Assembly (NCBI RefSeq): GCF_018145655.1
Contig: NZ_JAGSSY010000002.1
Coordinates: 186,001-250,000, forward strand
DNA length: 64,000 nt
Reading direction: 5' to 3'
From: Campylobacter anatolicus
GTDB taxonomy: Bacteria; Campylobacterota; Campylobacteria; Campylobacterales; Campylobacteraceae
The translations under genes were made by a program, and so were the position numbers. Positions 48,405-58,013 of the stretch are shown here, in pieces. Every line of letters starts with the position of its first letter. Positions within the stretch are counted from its first letter, which is position 1. The notes beneath the pieces were generated by a model. The model saw only the letters and a list, made by a program, of their open reading frames with translations, ran no database searches and was not told the DNA's origin.

Positions 48405-49130
48405 TTATGCTTTTCTTTGATTTTTATCTATTAGCTTACCCAAGCTATCTAAACATTCGCTGATACTTATGATGTAGCCACCTATTTCAGTACTTTGCGT
48501 CTTTTGTATAGCTTCATAAATTTTAACAAGTGGTGTTACGCGTAAATTTATCGTTGGCTCTTTTAATAGATTAATGATATTTGTTATTTTTAGTTCATCT
48601 TGTGCTATAACGGCGTTTTGAAGAGATGGCATATTTTGATTGATGTTTTTTACAAGTAGCGTTAGATACGATAAGAAGTCATCTTGGCTTAAATTTAAAA
48701 ACTTACACGTTTGTTTAAACCATTGATCATTAAGGCTTGATACTCTCATCTCTTGTGAGCTTTGGTTATTTAAATTTTGTAATAGTGGTAGGCGTAAATT
48801 TAAAAAATTTCTATCTATTGGGCTGTTTTGCACTAAAATTTCAAGCTTAAACGCCTCTTTTTTCTGTGGTAAATTTATAGTTTCAGCTTTTGCTAAAACA
48901 CTCAAAGAGTTGCCATTTTTTGTATTTAGGTTTAATATCCTGCTCTTTCCGGCACAGTTAAGTATATCACGCACGAGTGGCAGAGCATTGCTATTTTTAA
49001 TAAAATTTTCTTGCATCTCGTCTATATCGTTATGGGTATTTAAAAACTCATCAACGTTTTGAAACTCTAAAATTTCAAGAACTTTATCACTCATACCAAC
49101 GATCTTGCAATTGTTATCATAAACAATCAC
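48405..49130 (-). CDS. PAS-like plus Hpt-like protein lacking the phospho-histidine
   Basis: The first ~100 residues look like a PAS domain (Y-D-N-N-C-K-I-V-G-M-S-D-K-V-L-E-I-L at the start). Residues ~135-235 form a helical bundle resembling an Hpt domain: the L-K-G region that should hold the phospho-His (A-H-x-L-K-G) reads I-N-L-L-K-E, with Asn187 at the His position. No kinase or output domain is present. It overlaps uvrC by 14 bases and precedes the hybrid sensor by two, so the two are expressed together. The Hpt assignment rests on weak similarity. Confidence 0.6.
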   Translation of the reverse strand: MIVYDNNCKIVGMSDKVLEILEFQNVDEFLNTHNDIDEMQENFIKNSNALPLVRDILNCAGKSRILNLNTKNGNSLSVLAKAETINLPQKKEAFKLEILVQNSPIDRNFLNLRLPLLQNLNNQSSQEMRVSSLNDQWFKQTCKFLNLSQDDFLSYLTLLVKNINQNMPSLQNAVIAQDELKITNIINLLKEPTINLRVTPLVKIYEAIQKTQSTEIGGYIISISECLDSLGKLIDKNQRKA

Positions 49131-50937
49131 TTTTATCCTTTAAATTTGCTAGTTTTTCTGCTACGCTTTTATTTGTTAGCTTTGCAATCTCATCTAAATT
49201 TGCTTGATAGATTTTATCAAAACTTCCATAAAAACTTATTAATTTTGCGATACTTCCTGAACTTATCCCAACATTTGTGAGTTTCGAGCTTTGCAAATCA
49301 TCTTTTTGCCGTGTCTTTCTGTGAAACGTGATAACAAATCTATGGCTCTCATCACGCAGTTTTTGTAAAAATTGTAGCTTTTTATCATCAGTATTTAGGC
49401 TAAATTTACCGTTTTGAGTATAAATTTTATCTTTTGCAGCACCCTTTGCTCGGTGAGCTTTAGCGTCTATTTTTTCCTTTGAGATAGCTATAATATCCAC
49501 GTTTGCACCGCTACTTGCTAAAATTTCTTTTGCTAAGTTTAGCAATGCTTCTCCGCCATCTATAACCCATAGATCAGGCGGTGCTAGTTTATCAAACCGC
49601 AAAGCTCTTGCAGTTAGATTCTCACGCATTTGTTCATAGTCATTTTTACTCTGTAAGTGCAAATGTCGGTAGCCTTGCTTGTCCCACTCGCCATGTGCGT
49701 AACGCACCATAGCTCCAACACTAGCCTCGCCAAATAGATGTGAATTATCAAAAGCTTCAATGATATAAGGTGTGTTTGAAAGTCCAAAATACTCACGGAT
49801 TTGTTCTAAAAAGGCATTATCGTGAGTGCTTAGATATTTCTTTATACTCACACTTGCATTTTTTGCAGCAATCTCACAAATTTTACGTTTTTCACCTATT
49901 TTTGGCGTTGATATACTAAATTTTCTCTCATGTCGTTCATTTAAAATCTGCTCTAAAAGCTCGGCGTCTTCAAAGTCTGCGTAAGTATAAATTTTTGTAG
50001 TAACGATAGGTTGATCGGCTAAAAAACTCTCCAATATAATGTGCTTGTATGCCTCGTCTATCTCACTTTTATCGCTATCTTTTACACCTACGATATTAGT
50101 CTTTACCCCATTTATCTTACCATTTTGTATGCTAAAACGAACTGCACAGAGCATATTTGACTCACTCACGACCGCATAAGCCTCAAAGTCTTCTAATCTT
50201 GCTAGATCAACTTCTATTTTTGTCTGCATATTTTTAAGCTTCTCTATCTTATCTCGCATAGTAGCAGCTTGTTCGTAGTTTTCAGCCTTTGCATAGCTTA
50301 GCATTAAATTTGTGAGCCGATCGAGCAATAAATTTGGATTTTGCAGAGCGTTTGTGGCAGCATTTACTATTTTAGCGTAGTTCTCTTTTGAAATTTTGCC
50401 TTCACAAGGTGCATCGCAACGCCCCATTTGGTGAAACAAACAGGCTTTTTTACCTTTTATACAAGATTTTTTTTGAACTAAGTTAAAATTTATATAAATC
50501 GCTTCAAGTAGCTCGCTCGCTCCACTAAAATATGGCCCATAATAGCGGATATTTGAGCCTTTAACTATCTTGCGAGTGATCTCAAAACGCGGATAATCAT
50601 CATTTAAATTTATAAATATATATGGATAGGTCTTATCATCCCTTAGTAAGATATTATATTTTGGCTTGAGCTGTTTTATTAACGAATTTTCAAGTATCAA
50701 AGCATCGGCTTCGCTTGGTGTTACGATATATTCAAGGTGAGTTGTCTCGCTTATCATCTTAGCTATTCGTGGGCTTATTTTGTCTGATGGTGCAAAGTGC
50801 GGGGTAAATTTAAAATAGCTTTTTACTCTATTTTTTAGCACCTTTGCCTTACCGACATAAAGTAGCTTATTTGAGTTATCAAAATACTGATATACACCAC
50901 TCTCGCTTGGTAGAGTCTTTATCTCATCTAATAGCAT
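49117..50937 (-). CDS. uvrC: Excinuclease ABC subunit C
   Basis: UvrC makes both incisions in nucleotide excision repair. The N-terminal GIY-YIG domain (S-G-V-Y-Q-Y-F and L-L-Y-V-G-K-A-K), the UVR motif (Y-E-Q-A-A-T-M-R-D-K-I-E), the RNase H-like domain (E-A-F-D-N-S-H, V-I-D-G-G) and the C-terminal helix-hairpin-helix are all present. The length of 606 is normal. I start at the ATG at 50937; a TTG three bases upstream is less likely. It overlaps the previous gene by 14 bases. Confidence 0.95.
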   Translation of the reverse strand: MLLDEIKTLPSESGVYQYFDNSNKLLYVGKAKVLKNRVKSYFKFTPHFAPSDKISPRIAKMISETTHLEYIVTPSEADALILENSLIKQLKPKYNILLRDDKTYPYIFINLNDDYPRFEITRKIVKGSNIRYYGPYFSGASELLEAIYINFNLVQKKSCIKGKKACLFHQMGRCDAPCEGKISKENYAKIVNAATNALQNPNLLLDRLTNLMLSYAKAENYEQAATMRDKIEKLKNMQTKIEVDLARLEDFEAYAVVSESNMLCAVRFSIQNGKINGVKTNIVGVKDSDKSEIDEAYKHIILESFLADQPIVTTKIYTYADFEDAELLEQILNERHERKFSISTPKIGEKRKICEIAAKNASVSIKKYLSTHDNAFLEQIREYFGLSNTPYIIEAFDNSHLFGEASVGAMVRYAHGEWDKQGYRHLHLQSKNDYEQMRENLTARALRFDKLAPPDLWVIDGGEALLNLAKEILASSGANVDIIAISKEKIDAKAHRAKGAAKDKIYTQNGKFSLNTDDKKLQFLQKLRDESHRFVITFHRKTRQKDDLQSSKLTNVGISSGSIAKLISFYGSFDKIYQANLDEIAKLTNKSVAEKLANLKDKSDCL

Positions 50938-51391
50938 CAAATCGCTCGTTTCTACGTTTTAATATCTCACGAAGCTCTTCAAATTTGGTATAAAACTCGC
51001 TATCTTTGCATAAATTTATAAACTCACCCTTACTTTTTGGGCGATATATTGTGCGATAATGCTCTTGTTCTTTAAATTTAAGCAACTTTGTAACGAAAAA
51101 TTTAATCTCTTTAATATGTGTAAAAATGCTATCTTTGCGTGATGAGATGATTGTTTTTAATAAGCCTTTTATCATAAATATACTACTATCACGTTTTAGT
51201 TCAGACAGACCCAAAGGGTGCTTTAATGCAAAAAATAGCGTGTTTTCTCTCACATAGCAAAAGGCTATTAAATTTTGATGAGCCTTTGGAAAAAGCGATA
51301 CAAGCTCATGACACTCGTTTGCTCTGCGTAAATTTTTACTAAGTAAAGGATAATCATATATATGTTCTATAATGGTTTTAGCGTCTTTCAT
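50924..51391 (-). CDS. Hypothetical protein upstream of uvrC (possibly DUF721/DciA-like)
   Basis: A 155-residue basic protein without signal peptide or membrane helix. The segment N-T-L-F-F-A-L-K-H-P-L-G-L-S-E-L-K, followed by a helix F-M-I-K-G-L-L-K, resembles the KH-like fold of DUF721/DciA helicase-loading proteins, but I cannot confirm this. The C-terminus is strongly charged. It overlaps the uvrC start, and a C. jejuni hypothetical gene holds the same place beside uvrC. Confidence 0.65.
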   Translation of the reverse strand: MKDAKTIIEHIYDYPLLSKNLRRANECHELVSLFPKAHQNLIAFCYVRENTLFFALKHPLGLSELKRDSSIFMIKGLLKTIISSRKDSIFTHIKEIKFFVTKLLKFKEQEHYRTIYRPKSKGEFINLCKDSEFYTKFEELREILKRRNERFDAIR

Positions 51392-51394
51392 AAG

Positions 51395-51526
51395 GTGATT
51401 TTATCATTTTTTGTATTAATTTTTGTTTCAATATTTCTAAATGGTTGCGGATATAAGGACGACCCATTTTATGGGGATGTCCCAAGTAAAGAGCATAGAA
51501 AGACTGAAAAAATAAATAGAATTTAA
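51395..51526 (+). CDS. Small lipoprotein (43-54 residues)
   Basis: A hydrophobic signal segment (S-F-F-V-L-I-F-V-S-I-F) ends in the lipobox L-N-G-C, followed by G-Y-K-D-D-P-F-Y-G-D and a basic tail. It fits tiny outer-membrane lipoproteins of the LptM/YifL kind, which help LptD maturation. The start is uncertain: GTG at 51395, or an in-frame ATG at 51362 that would overlap the start of the divergent gene. It stands 71 bases before nhaD. Confidence 0.6.
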   Translation: MILSFFVLIFVSIFLNGCGYKDDPFYGDVPSKEHRKTEKINRI

Positions 51527-51597
51527 ATAATTAATCTTATATAAAATTTAGTGCTTTTTAAATAAAATAGAAAAATTTTAAAATTACAAGGAGATAT

Positions 51598-52977
51598 ATG
51601 ATGAAAATTTTAAGCTTACTTACTTTTATGTTTGCTCTGGCTTTTGGCAGTGCAGATGTTAGTAGTAGTGCAGAGCATATCGATCTAAGCACAACTTGGG
51701 TTGGAATATTATGCTTTATAGTGTTTTTAGTTGGCTATTATTTTATAGCAGCTGAAGAAAAATACCATATAAACAAAGCTAAACCAGCGATGTTTATAGG
51801 GACATTAATGTTTATGCTTACGGGTATTTATATGGTGATAAATGGCATACCAACTACCTCTTTAAACAATGAAGTGAATCACCTTATTTTAGAGATAGCA
51901 CAGATAGTATTTTTCTTAACCGTTGCGATGACTTATATAGAAGCACTCATCGATAGAGATGTATTTAACACACTTAAATACAACCTTGTTTCAAAGGGCT
52001 ACTCATACAAAAAGTTATTTTGGCTGACTGGTGTTATCGCATTTTTTCTTAGCCCGATCGCTGATAATCTTACAACTGCACTTATCCTTTCAACCGTGCT
52101 TTTAACGATCGATAGAACAAATAAACCATTTTTAGTCGCAGGAGCTATAAATATAGTAGTCGCAGCAAATGCAGGTGGTGCGTGGAGTCCATTTGGTGAT
52201 ATTACTACGCTTATGGTTTGGGCTGCAGGTAAATCACCGTTTATAGACTTTTTAGCACTTTTCCCTACTTCTATCATTGGTTGGCTCTTAACTGCTTATC
52301 TATTATCACTAAGTGTACCAGATGGTAAACCAAATTTTGACGCTGAAAACGAGCCTAAATTTTTTATCAAAAAAGGTGGTAAGGTTATCATTTATCTTGG
52401 AATTTTTACGATCATTTGTGCGGTTTTAGGACATCAGTTATTTCACTTGCCAGCGATGTTTGGCATGATGTTTGGTATGTCTTTGCTAGGAGTTTATACA
52501 TATATATTTAAAAGAACTCACAAAACAGAAGAGCCTATAAATTTATTTCATTTTATGTCAAAGATAGAAAATGATACGCTTATGTTTTTCTTTGGCATTC
52601 TCTCAGCTGTTGGTGCGTTACACTTTTTGGGATTTTTGGACTATCTTATCAGGCTTTATGATATATTTGGATTTACTAGCGTCAATATAGCTATCGGCTT
52701 TGTTTCAGCCATCGTTGATAATGTGCCAGTTATGTCAGCGGTTCTAAAATCAAATCCTAGTATGGGTATCGATGAGTGGTTGCTTGTTACACTCACAGCT
52801 GGTATCGGTGGCTCGATGATAAGCTTTGGTTCAGCAGCTGGTGTTGGCGTAATGGGTAAATTAAAAGGTATTTATACATTTGGTGCACATATGTCTCAAG
52901 CATGGAAAGTCGTTGCTGGTTACATAATATCACTTTTAGTTTGGTATATACAGTTTGAAATTTTAGGATGGTATTAA
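51598..52977 (+). CDS. nhaD: NhaD-family sodium:proton antiporter
   Basis: A polytopic membrane protein of 459 residues with about 12 helices and a cleavable-looking N-terminus. Family signatures visible are [11 protein letters not shown] in one half and [12 protein letters not shown] in the other, the paired D-N motifs of the ion-transporter superfamily, plus [11 protein letters not shown]. It exports Na+ (or Li+) for protons. AAGGAG lies upstream, with ATG codons at 51598 and 51601. Its stop overlaps the guaA start. Confidence 0.9.
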   Translation: MMKILSLLTFMFALAFGSADVSSSAEHIDLSTTWVGILCFIVFLVGYYFIAAEEKYHINKAKPAMFIGTLMFMLTGIYMVINGIPTTSLNNEVNHLILEIAQIVFFLTVAMTYIEALIDRDVFNTLKYNLVSKGYSYKKLFWLTGVIAFFLSPIADNLTTALILSTVLLTIDRTNKPFLVAGAINIVVAANAGGAWSPFGDITTLMVWAAGKSPFIDFLALFPTSIIGWLLTAYLLSLSVPDGKPNFDAENEPKFFIKKGGKVIIYLGIFTIICAVLGHQLFHLPAMFGMMFGMSLLGVYTYIFKRTHKTEEPINLFHFMSKIENDTLMFFFGILSAVGALHFLGFLDYLIRLYDIFGFTSVNIAIGFVSAIVDNVPVMSAVLKSNPSMGIDEWLLVTLTAGIGGSMISFGSAAGVGVMGKLKGIYTFGAHMSQAWKVVAGYIISLLVWYIQFEILGWY

Positions 52978-54512
52978 TGAAAACAGCGGATATTATAGTT
53001 TTAGACTTTGGCTCTCAATACACTCAGCTCATCGCTCGTAAGATGCGAGAACAAGGGGTTTATGCAGAAATTTTACCATTTGATTCAAAGCTTGATGATA
53101 TAAAAGCAAAGCAACCAAAAGGCATCGTGCTAAGTGGCGGACCAGCTAGTGTGTATGCAAAAGATGCATATTTTTGCGATAAGGGCGTGTTTGAGCTTGG
53201 GTTACCATTGCTTGGGATCTGCTATGGTATGCAGCTTTTGGCCCATCACTTTGGTGCGAGTGTAACGGCTGCAAATAAGAGCGAATATGGCAAAGCTAGA
53301 CTTGAAGTGATAAAAGAGCATATTTTATTTGCTGATACGCCAAAGACACAAGTGGCTTGGATGAGTCACTCTGATGTGGTTGAAGAGCTCCCAAACGGTT
53401 TTGAAGCATTAGCTGTGAGTGAAAATTCGCCGTTTTGCATATTTGGCGATGATAGCCGTAAATTTTACGCACTTCAGTTTCACCCAGAAGTGCAGCACAG
53501 CGAGTTTGGCTCACAAATTTTAAAGAACTTCGCAAAATATATCTGCGGTTGTGAAAGCACTTGGAATATGGGAAGTTTTGCAAAAATGCAGATGGAACGT
53601 ATAAAGGCACAGGTGGGTAATGATAAAGTCCTTTGTGCGGTTAGTGGTGGCGTAGATAGCTCAGTAGTTGCCGCACTTTTGGCACATTGTATAAAAGAAA
53701 ATTTGATAGTTGTTTTTGTGGATAATGGTTTGCTTCGCACAAATGAGCGTCAGCAGGTAGAAAATACATTTAAAACAAAGCTTGGCGTTGATCTTATTGT
53801 AATAGATGCAAGTGAGCTATTTTTAAGCCGTCTTTCAGGAGTAACCGATCCAGAGAAAAAACGCAAAATCATCGGTGAAACTTTTATTGAGGTATTTGAT
53901 AAAGAGGCTAAAAAACATAAAAATGTTAAATTCTTGGCTCAAGGCACACTTTATACTGACATTATTGAAAGCTCGGTCGTGGGTGCAAGTAAGACTATAA
54001 AGAGTCATCATAATGTAGGAGGTCTGCCTGAGTGGATGAAATTTGAACTCATTGAGCCACTAAGAGAAATTTTTAAAGATGAGGTTAGAGCTTTGGGGCT
54101 TGAACTTGGGCTTAGTCGTGATTTAGTTTTTCGCCATCCATTTCCAGGACCAGGACTTGCTATACGCATAATGGGTGAGGTAAATACGCCTAGCCTAGAG
54201 CTACTTCGCAAAGCTGATGTTATATTGCGTGATGAGCTAAAATCAAGTGGTTGGTATGATAAGACTTGGCAGGCGTTTTGTGTGCTTTTAAACGTCCATA
54301 GTGTCGGCGTGATGGGTGATAATCGCACATATGAGAATGCTGTATGTATCCGTGTTGTGGATGCCAGTGATGGTATGACAGCGAGTTTTTCACGTCTGCC
54401 ATATGAGCTACTTGAAAATGTAAGCAAACGTATCATAAATGAGGTAAATGGCATAAATCGCGTAGTTTATGACATTAGCTCAAAACCGCCTGCAACGATA
54501 GAGTGGGAATAA
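52977..54512 (+). CDS. guaA: GMP synthase (glutamine-hydrolysing)
   Basis: GuaA amidates XMP to GMP. The class I glutamine amidotransferase triad is Cys82 (G-I-C-Y-G-M-Q), His170 and Glu172 (Q-F-H-P-E-V). The ATP-pyrophosphatase loop S-G-G-V-D-S-S is at 224-230 and the dimer domain ends P-P-A-T-I-E-W-E. The length of 511 is normal. The ATG at 52977 overlaps the nhaD stop (TAATG); a longer version starting nine bases earlier is possible. Confidence 0.97.
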   Translation: MKTADIIVLDFGSQYTQLIARKMREQGVYAEILPFDSKLDDIKAKQPKGIVLSGGPASVYAKDAYFCDKGVFELGLPLLGICYGMQLLAHHFGASVTAANKSEYGKARLEVIKEHILFADTPKTQVAWMSHSDVVEELPNGFEALAVSENSPFCIFGDDSRKFYALQFHPEVQHSEFGSQILKNFAKYICGCESTWNMGSFAKMQMERIKAQVGNDKVLCAVSGGVDSSVVAALLAHCIKENLIVVFVDNGLLRTNERQQVENTFKTKLGVDLIVIDASELFLSRLSGVTDPEKKRKIIGETFIEVFDKEAKKHKNVKFLAQGTLYTDIIESSVVGASKTIKSHHNVGGLPEWMKFELIEPLREIFKDEVRALGLELGLSRDLVFRHPFPGPGLAIRIMGEVNTPSLELLRKADVILRDELKSSGWYDKTWQAFCVLLNVHSVGVMGDNRTYENAVCIRVVDASDGMTASFSRLPYELLENVSKRIINEVNGINRVVYDISSKPPATIEWE

Positions 54513-54534
54513 GAGTATAAAAAACACAGAAATA

Positions 54535-54556
54535 GCTTAAAACAAGGTTTTTTAGC
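54535..54556 (+). terminator. Terminator of guaA
   Basis: GCTTAAAAC pairs imperfectly with GTTTTTTAGC across AAG, with a T6 run inside the right arm, 23 bases after the guaA stop. Confidence 0.55.
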
Positions 54557-55187
54557 CTATTACAATGGTCGAATTGGGGCAAAATTTGGTAAAGATTTTA
54601 AAAAGGATAATCCCAATAATTGTCTAATTCTTCATCAGAGATTTCGCCATTATAGTGTTTTTCTCATTTCATCACATTTGATTAAAAAGTCATTAAATGA
54701 GGATTATGAGATAAAAGGGCAGTTGACCATCTTACATTATAATAAGTTCTTTCTGTGTTAGTTTTTTAAACAAGCAAATTTGTTTTAATTTCTTACCAGA
54801 GATCATTTCAGAACACTTATTTTTTAAAAATATTTTTTATACTTTACCATATTTTATGATTTAACACAACAAAAGTGTTCTGTATATATTTTTAAAAACT
54901 ACTTTAATAAAATCTGATATTAAGACAAAATTTATAATCACTATTGACAGAATTAAAATGAACTATTTATAATAAAACTGAAACAGTTTATTTGTGAACT
55001 GAAAAGAATGTAAGTTTATTAAATTGATGTTCGTCCAATTTCAGCTATGGATGTAGAACTTTACAAAAAATCTGAAAGGAGGAAGGTGATGCAGAAAGTA
55101 TTGCTTCGCTCCCAATATTTTAATCAAATTTAACTTGTTAGAAAGAACCATAATACCCCAGAAATTAAAGAAAATGAGAATCGAGTT
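54557..55187. other. Decayed accessory DNA at the left edge of the second island
   Basis: No intact gene in 630 bases. On the minus strand a short coding-like end (Y-N-G-E-I-S-D-E-E-L-D-N-Y-W-D-Y-P-F, stop at 54598-54600) is preceded by a stop, suggesting the tail of a broken gene of unknown family. An inverted repeat lies at 54809-54882. Confidence 0.5.
54809..54882. repeat. 10-bp perfect inverted repeat, 54-base spacer
   Basis: CAGAACACTT at 54809-54818 and AAGTGTTCTG at 54873-54882 are exact inverse copies, separated by very AT-rich DNA. The spacer is too long for a simple terminator. The pair could be operator sites for a lost regulator or the ends of a small element; neither is proven. 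Confidence 0.55.
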
Positions 55188-55446
55188 ATGAAAAATAGAG
55201 AAAGAATGAGCTTATAAAAATAAGACTTACAGAGAAAGAGAACAATTTTTGAAAAGAAAATGTGCCATGGAAGGTGATATTTATATTATTGATTTAGAAC
55301 CGTTTAGAGATTTGAATAACTTGTTAGTGAAAGTATCTAATAATATAGGCCAAATAGTAAAGAGAGTAAATCAGATTGGAGTTATTTATAAAAATGATAT
55401 TAAAAAAATGCAAGGAGAGATTGAAAATATTGCAAAAGAAATATGA
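55188..55446 (+). pseudogene. mobC: mobC-like relaxosome accessory gene, frameshifted
   Basis: The 3' frame (55249-55446) encodes L-L-V-K-V-S-N-N-I-G-Q-I-V-K-R-V-N-Q-I-G and then I-Y-K-N-D-I, the conserved C-terminal helix of MobC proteins that help relaxases nick plasmids and integrative elements. The N-terminal part, K-I-R-L-T-E-K-E, is in another frame just upstream, and a further shift follows the first ATG. So the gene has at least two frameshifts. No relaxase follows. It is a footprint of a mobilisable element. Confidence 0.65.
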
Positions 55447-55510
55447 GAGATACATTTCTTACTGACAAAGAGAACGAGAAACCTGAATAAATGACACGAT
55501 AAAATTTAGA

Positions 55511-55545
55511 GGGCTGTTGATAAAAATATCAGCAGTTCTTTTGTT
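55511..55545 (+). terminator. Intrinsic terminator after the mobC relic
   Basis: CTGTTGATA pairs with TATCAGCAG (one G-U pair) around AAAA and is followed by TTCTTTTGTTTTTT. It is a strong terminator, more like those of Firmicute elements than the AT-poor hairpins elsewhere in this window. Confidence 0.6.
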
Positions 55546-55655
55546 TTTTAGATAAAAAATTTATGTATTCGTGATATAATATTTTATGTTACATAGCATA
55601 TAACAAAAAAGAAAAGAAGAGTATTTAAAAAACGTGAAAAAGAAGAAAAAAAGAA

Positions 55656-55909
55656 TTGAAAGAAAAACTTGGTGAAAAAATAAAGTTAATTCGAGAAAAT
55701 ATAAGAATTAGTCAGCGAGAACTTGCAAGAAGGATTGATTTTTCAAATTCTAACTTGAAATATATTGAAGATGGAATAAATACTCCAAGTTTTGAAGTAT
55801 ATAAAAAATCATAGTAGAACTTCAACCTGATGAATATAATCATAAAGATATGGATTTTCTTTACTCAAAAATAAGAAAAACACCGTCACCTGATATATAC
55901 ATGAGTTAG
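55656..55909 (+). pseudogene. XRE-family helix-turn-helix regulator, frameshifted
   Basis: A TTG at 55656 opens an HTH domain: K-I-K-L-I-R-E-N-I-R-I-S-Q-R-E-L-A-R-R, then S-N-L-K-Y-I-E-D-G, with I-N-T-P-S-F-E-V-Y closing it. The frame stops at 55812-55814, but one extra A in the preceding A6 run would restore it to 55909, through I-I-V-E-L-Q-P-D-E-Y. It looks like a regulator, possibly of the restriction locus, broken by a single-base loss in a homopolymer. A truncated working HTH protein cannot be ruled out. Confidence 0.65.
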
Positions 55910-56042
55910 TTATGAGAACTATGAATTATTTTATTCGATCACGAAAAATAAAATGAAAATAACACAACGAAAAGTGATGAAATGCAACAATTATTGAAAA
56001 CTTTTTATAAAGAAAATTATGCAAGTATGGAGAAATAAAGCA

Positions 56043-58013
56043 ATGGCTAAAAAGGAAATAGCGACCGATTTATGGGTTTACGATATGCTGAAAGAGATAG
56101 GGGTTTATAATGAATTTTCTGCACAAGGAAGCAATATAAAAGAAATAAACGAAGCTTTACAATCGGCATCAAAAAAAGGCACGGGGAAAGTAGGATTTCC
56201 AGAGTATGTTGGAGTTATTAAAGATTTTTTGATTGTTATAGAAGATAAAGCTAGTATAAGTAAACATATTAATAGAAACGAAAATGATTTGATAGCTGAA
56301 GATGTTAAGTCAATAACAGATTATGCTGTGAACGGGGCTTTGTTTTATGGAAAGCATTTAGCTAAAAATACAACCTACAAAAAAATTCTTGCTATCGGTG
56401 TGAGTGGTAATGAAAAAAATCACAGAATATCGCCCCTATTTATTGATGAAAGAGGTGGATATAAGGAACTTAATGATGTTGAGACGTTTATATCTTTTAG
56501 CCTTGATAACATAAATGAGTATTACGAAAGAGAAATTTTAGAAATCAAAACTAATGATGAGTTAAAGACGGAAGAGTTATTAAAAGTTGCACGCTCCCTT
56601 CATGAAGATTTAAGAAATTACGGAAATTTAGAAGATAAGAATAAGCCATTGATTGTTTCAGGAATTTTGCTTGCATTATCCGAAATAGAATATAAAAATT
56701 TTGATATTTCTGATTTGATAGGCGATCAAATAAGGACTGATGGTTCAAAGATATATAAGGCAATAGAAGATAACTTAAAAAGAGCTAATGTCAGTCCTGA
56801 AGTTAAAAGAGATAAGCTTCTTAACCAATTCAATATCATAAAAGATAACAATAAAATTAATGAAAAAAATTCCAATCTTGGAAAAACTCCACTTAGATAT
56901 TTTACAGAGGTTTTATATAACAGCATCTTCACAAATATAAAATATAGTTCATCTACAGAAGATTATATCGGCAGATTTTATGGTGAATTTATGTCTTATT
57001 CTGGAGGAGATGGGCAGAGTTTAGGTATTATCTTAACTCCAAGACATATTACAGATCTGTTCTGTGAATTACTTGATATACAGCCAACAGATAAGGTTTT
57101 AGACCCTTGTTGTGGTACTGCTGGTTTTCTTATTGCTGCCATGCATCAGATGCTGTCAAAGACACAAGATGAAGCTGAACAGATGGAGATTAGAAAAAAC
57201 AGACTGTTTGGTATTGAACTTCAAGATTATATGTTTACGATAGCGACGACAAATATGATTTTGCGTGGTGATGGAAAGAGCAATTTGGAAAACCAAGATT
57301 TCTTAGCACAAAATCCAAGTAAGATACAACTTAAAGGCTGTACAGTAGGAATGATGAATCCACCATATTCTCAAGGTTCTAAACAAAACCCTGAGTTATA
57401 TGAGATAAACTTTGTAAATCATTTATTAGAAAGTTTAGTAAAAGGAGCTAAAGTTGCTGTGATTGTACCGCAATCGACTTTTACAGGAAAAACTAAGGAT
57501 GAGCAGAATCTAAAGACAAAAATTTTAAGCAATCATACACTCGAAGGAGTTGTAACGCTTAATAAGAATACTTTTTATGGAGTAGGAACGAACCCTTGTA
57601 TCGGTATTTTTACAGCAGGCATACCTCATAGCAAGACCAAGAAATCTAAATTTATAAATTTCGAAAATGACGGCTACGTTGTAAGTAAACATATAGGGCT
57701 AATTGATGACGGGAGTGCGAAGGACAAAAAGCAACACTTACTTGATGTATGGAACGATGAGATCGAAGCACCGACAAAATTTTGTGTAGAAACAACGGTA
57801 GAAGACACAGATGAGTGGTTGCACTCCTTTTATTATTTTAATGATGAAATTCCTAGTGATGAAGATTTTGAAAAGACTATTGCAGATTATTTAACTTTTG
57901 AAGTTAATATGATAACACATGGAAGAGGTTATTTATTTGGTATTGAAGAAAAAATAGCACAGATAGAAGACGATGTGTTAAAGGTTACAGAGGATGGTGC
58001 TGATTATGTATAA
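56043..58013 (+). CDS. BcgI-like type IIB restriction enzyme, nuclease-methyltransferase subunit
   Basis: The N-terminal domain has a PD-(D/E)xK nuclease core with Asp61 (I-K-D-F-L-I-V-I) and Glu67/Lys69 in I-E-D-K. A gamma-class N6-adenine methyltransferase follows: L-D-P-C-C-G-T-A-G-F-L around 353-363 (motif I) and N-P-P-Y at 439-442. A separate specificity gene follows. This A-plus-B layout and the lengths (656 and ~365) match BcgI, which cuts on both sides of a bipartite site and needs SAM. The ATG at 56043 is chosen; an upstream in-frame ATG adds M-Q-V-W-R-N-K-A. It overlaps the specificity gene. Confidence 0.85.
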   Translation: MAKKEIATDLWVYDMLKEIGVYNEFSAQGSNIKEINEALQSASKKGTGKVGFPEYVGVIKDFLIVIEDKASISKHINRNENDLIAEDVKSITDYAVNGALFYGKHLAKNTTYKKILAIGVSGNEKNHRISPLFIDERGGYKELNDVETFISFSLDNINEYYEREILEIKTNDELKTEELLKVARSLHEDLRNYGNLEDKNKPLIVSGILLALSEIEYKNFDISDLIGDQIRTDGSKIYKAIEDNLKRANVSPEVKRDKLLNQFNIIKDNNKINEKNSNLGKTPLRYFTEVLYNSIFTNIKYSSSTEDYIGRFYGEFMSYSGGDGQSLGIILTPRHITDLFCELLDIQPTDKVLDPCCGTAGFLIAAMHQMLSKTQDEAEQMEIRKNRLFGIELQDYMFTIATTNMILRGDGKSNLENQDFLAQNPSKIQLKGCTVGMMNPPYSQGSKQNPELYEINFVNHLLESLVKGAKVAVIVPQSTFTGKTKDEQNLKTKILSNHTLEGVVTLNKNTFYGVGTNPCIGIFTAGIPHSKTKKSKFINFENDGYVVSKHIGLIDDGSAKDKKQHLLDVWNDEIEAPTKFCVETTVEDTDEWLHSFYYFNDEIPSDEDFEKTIADYLTFEVNMITHGRGYLFGIEEKIAQIEDDVLKVTEDGADYV

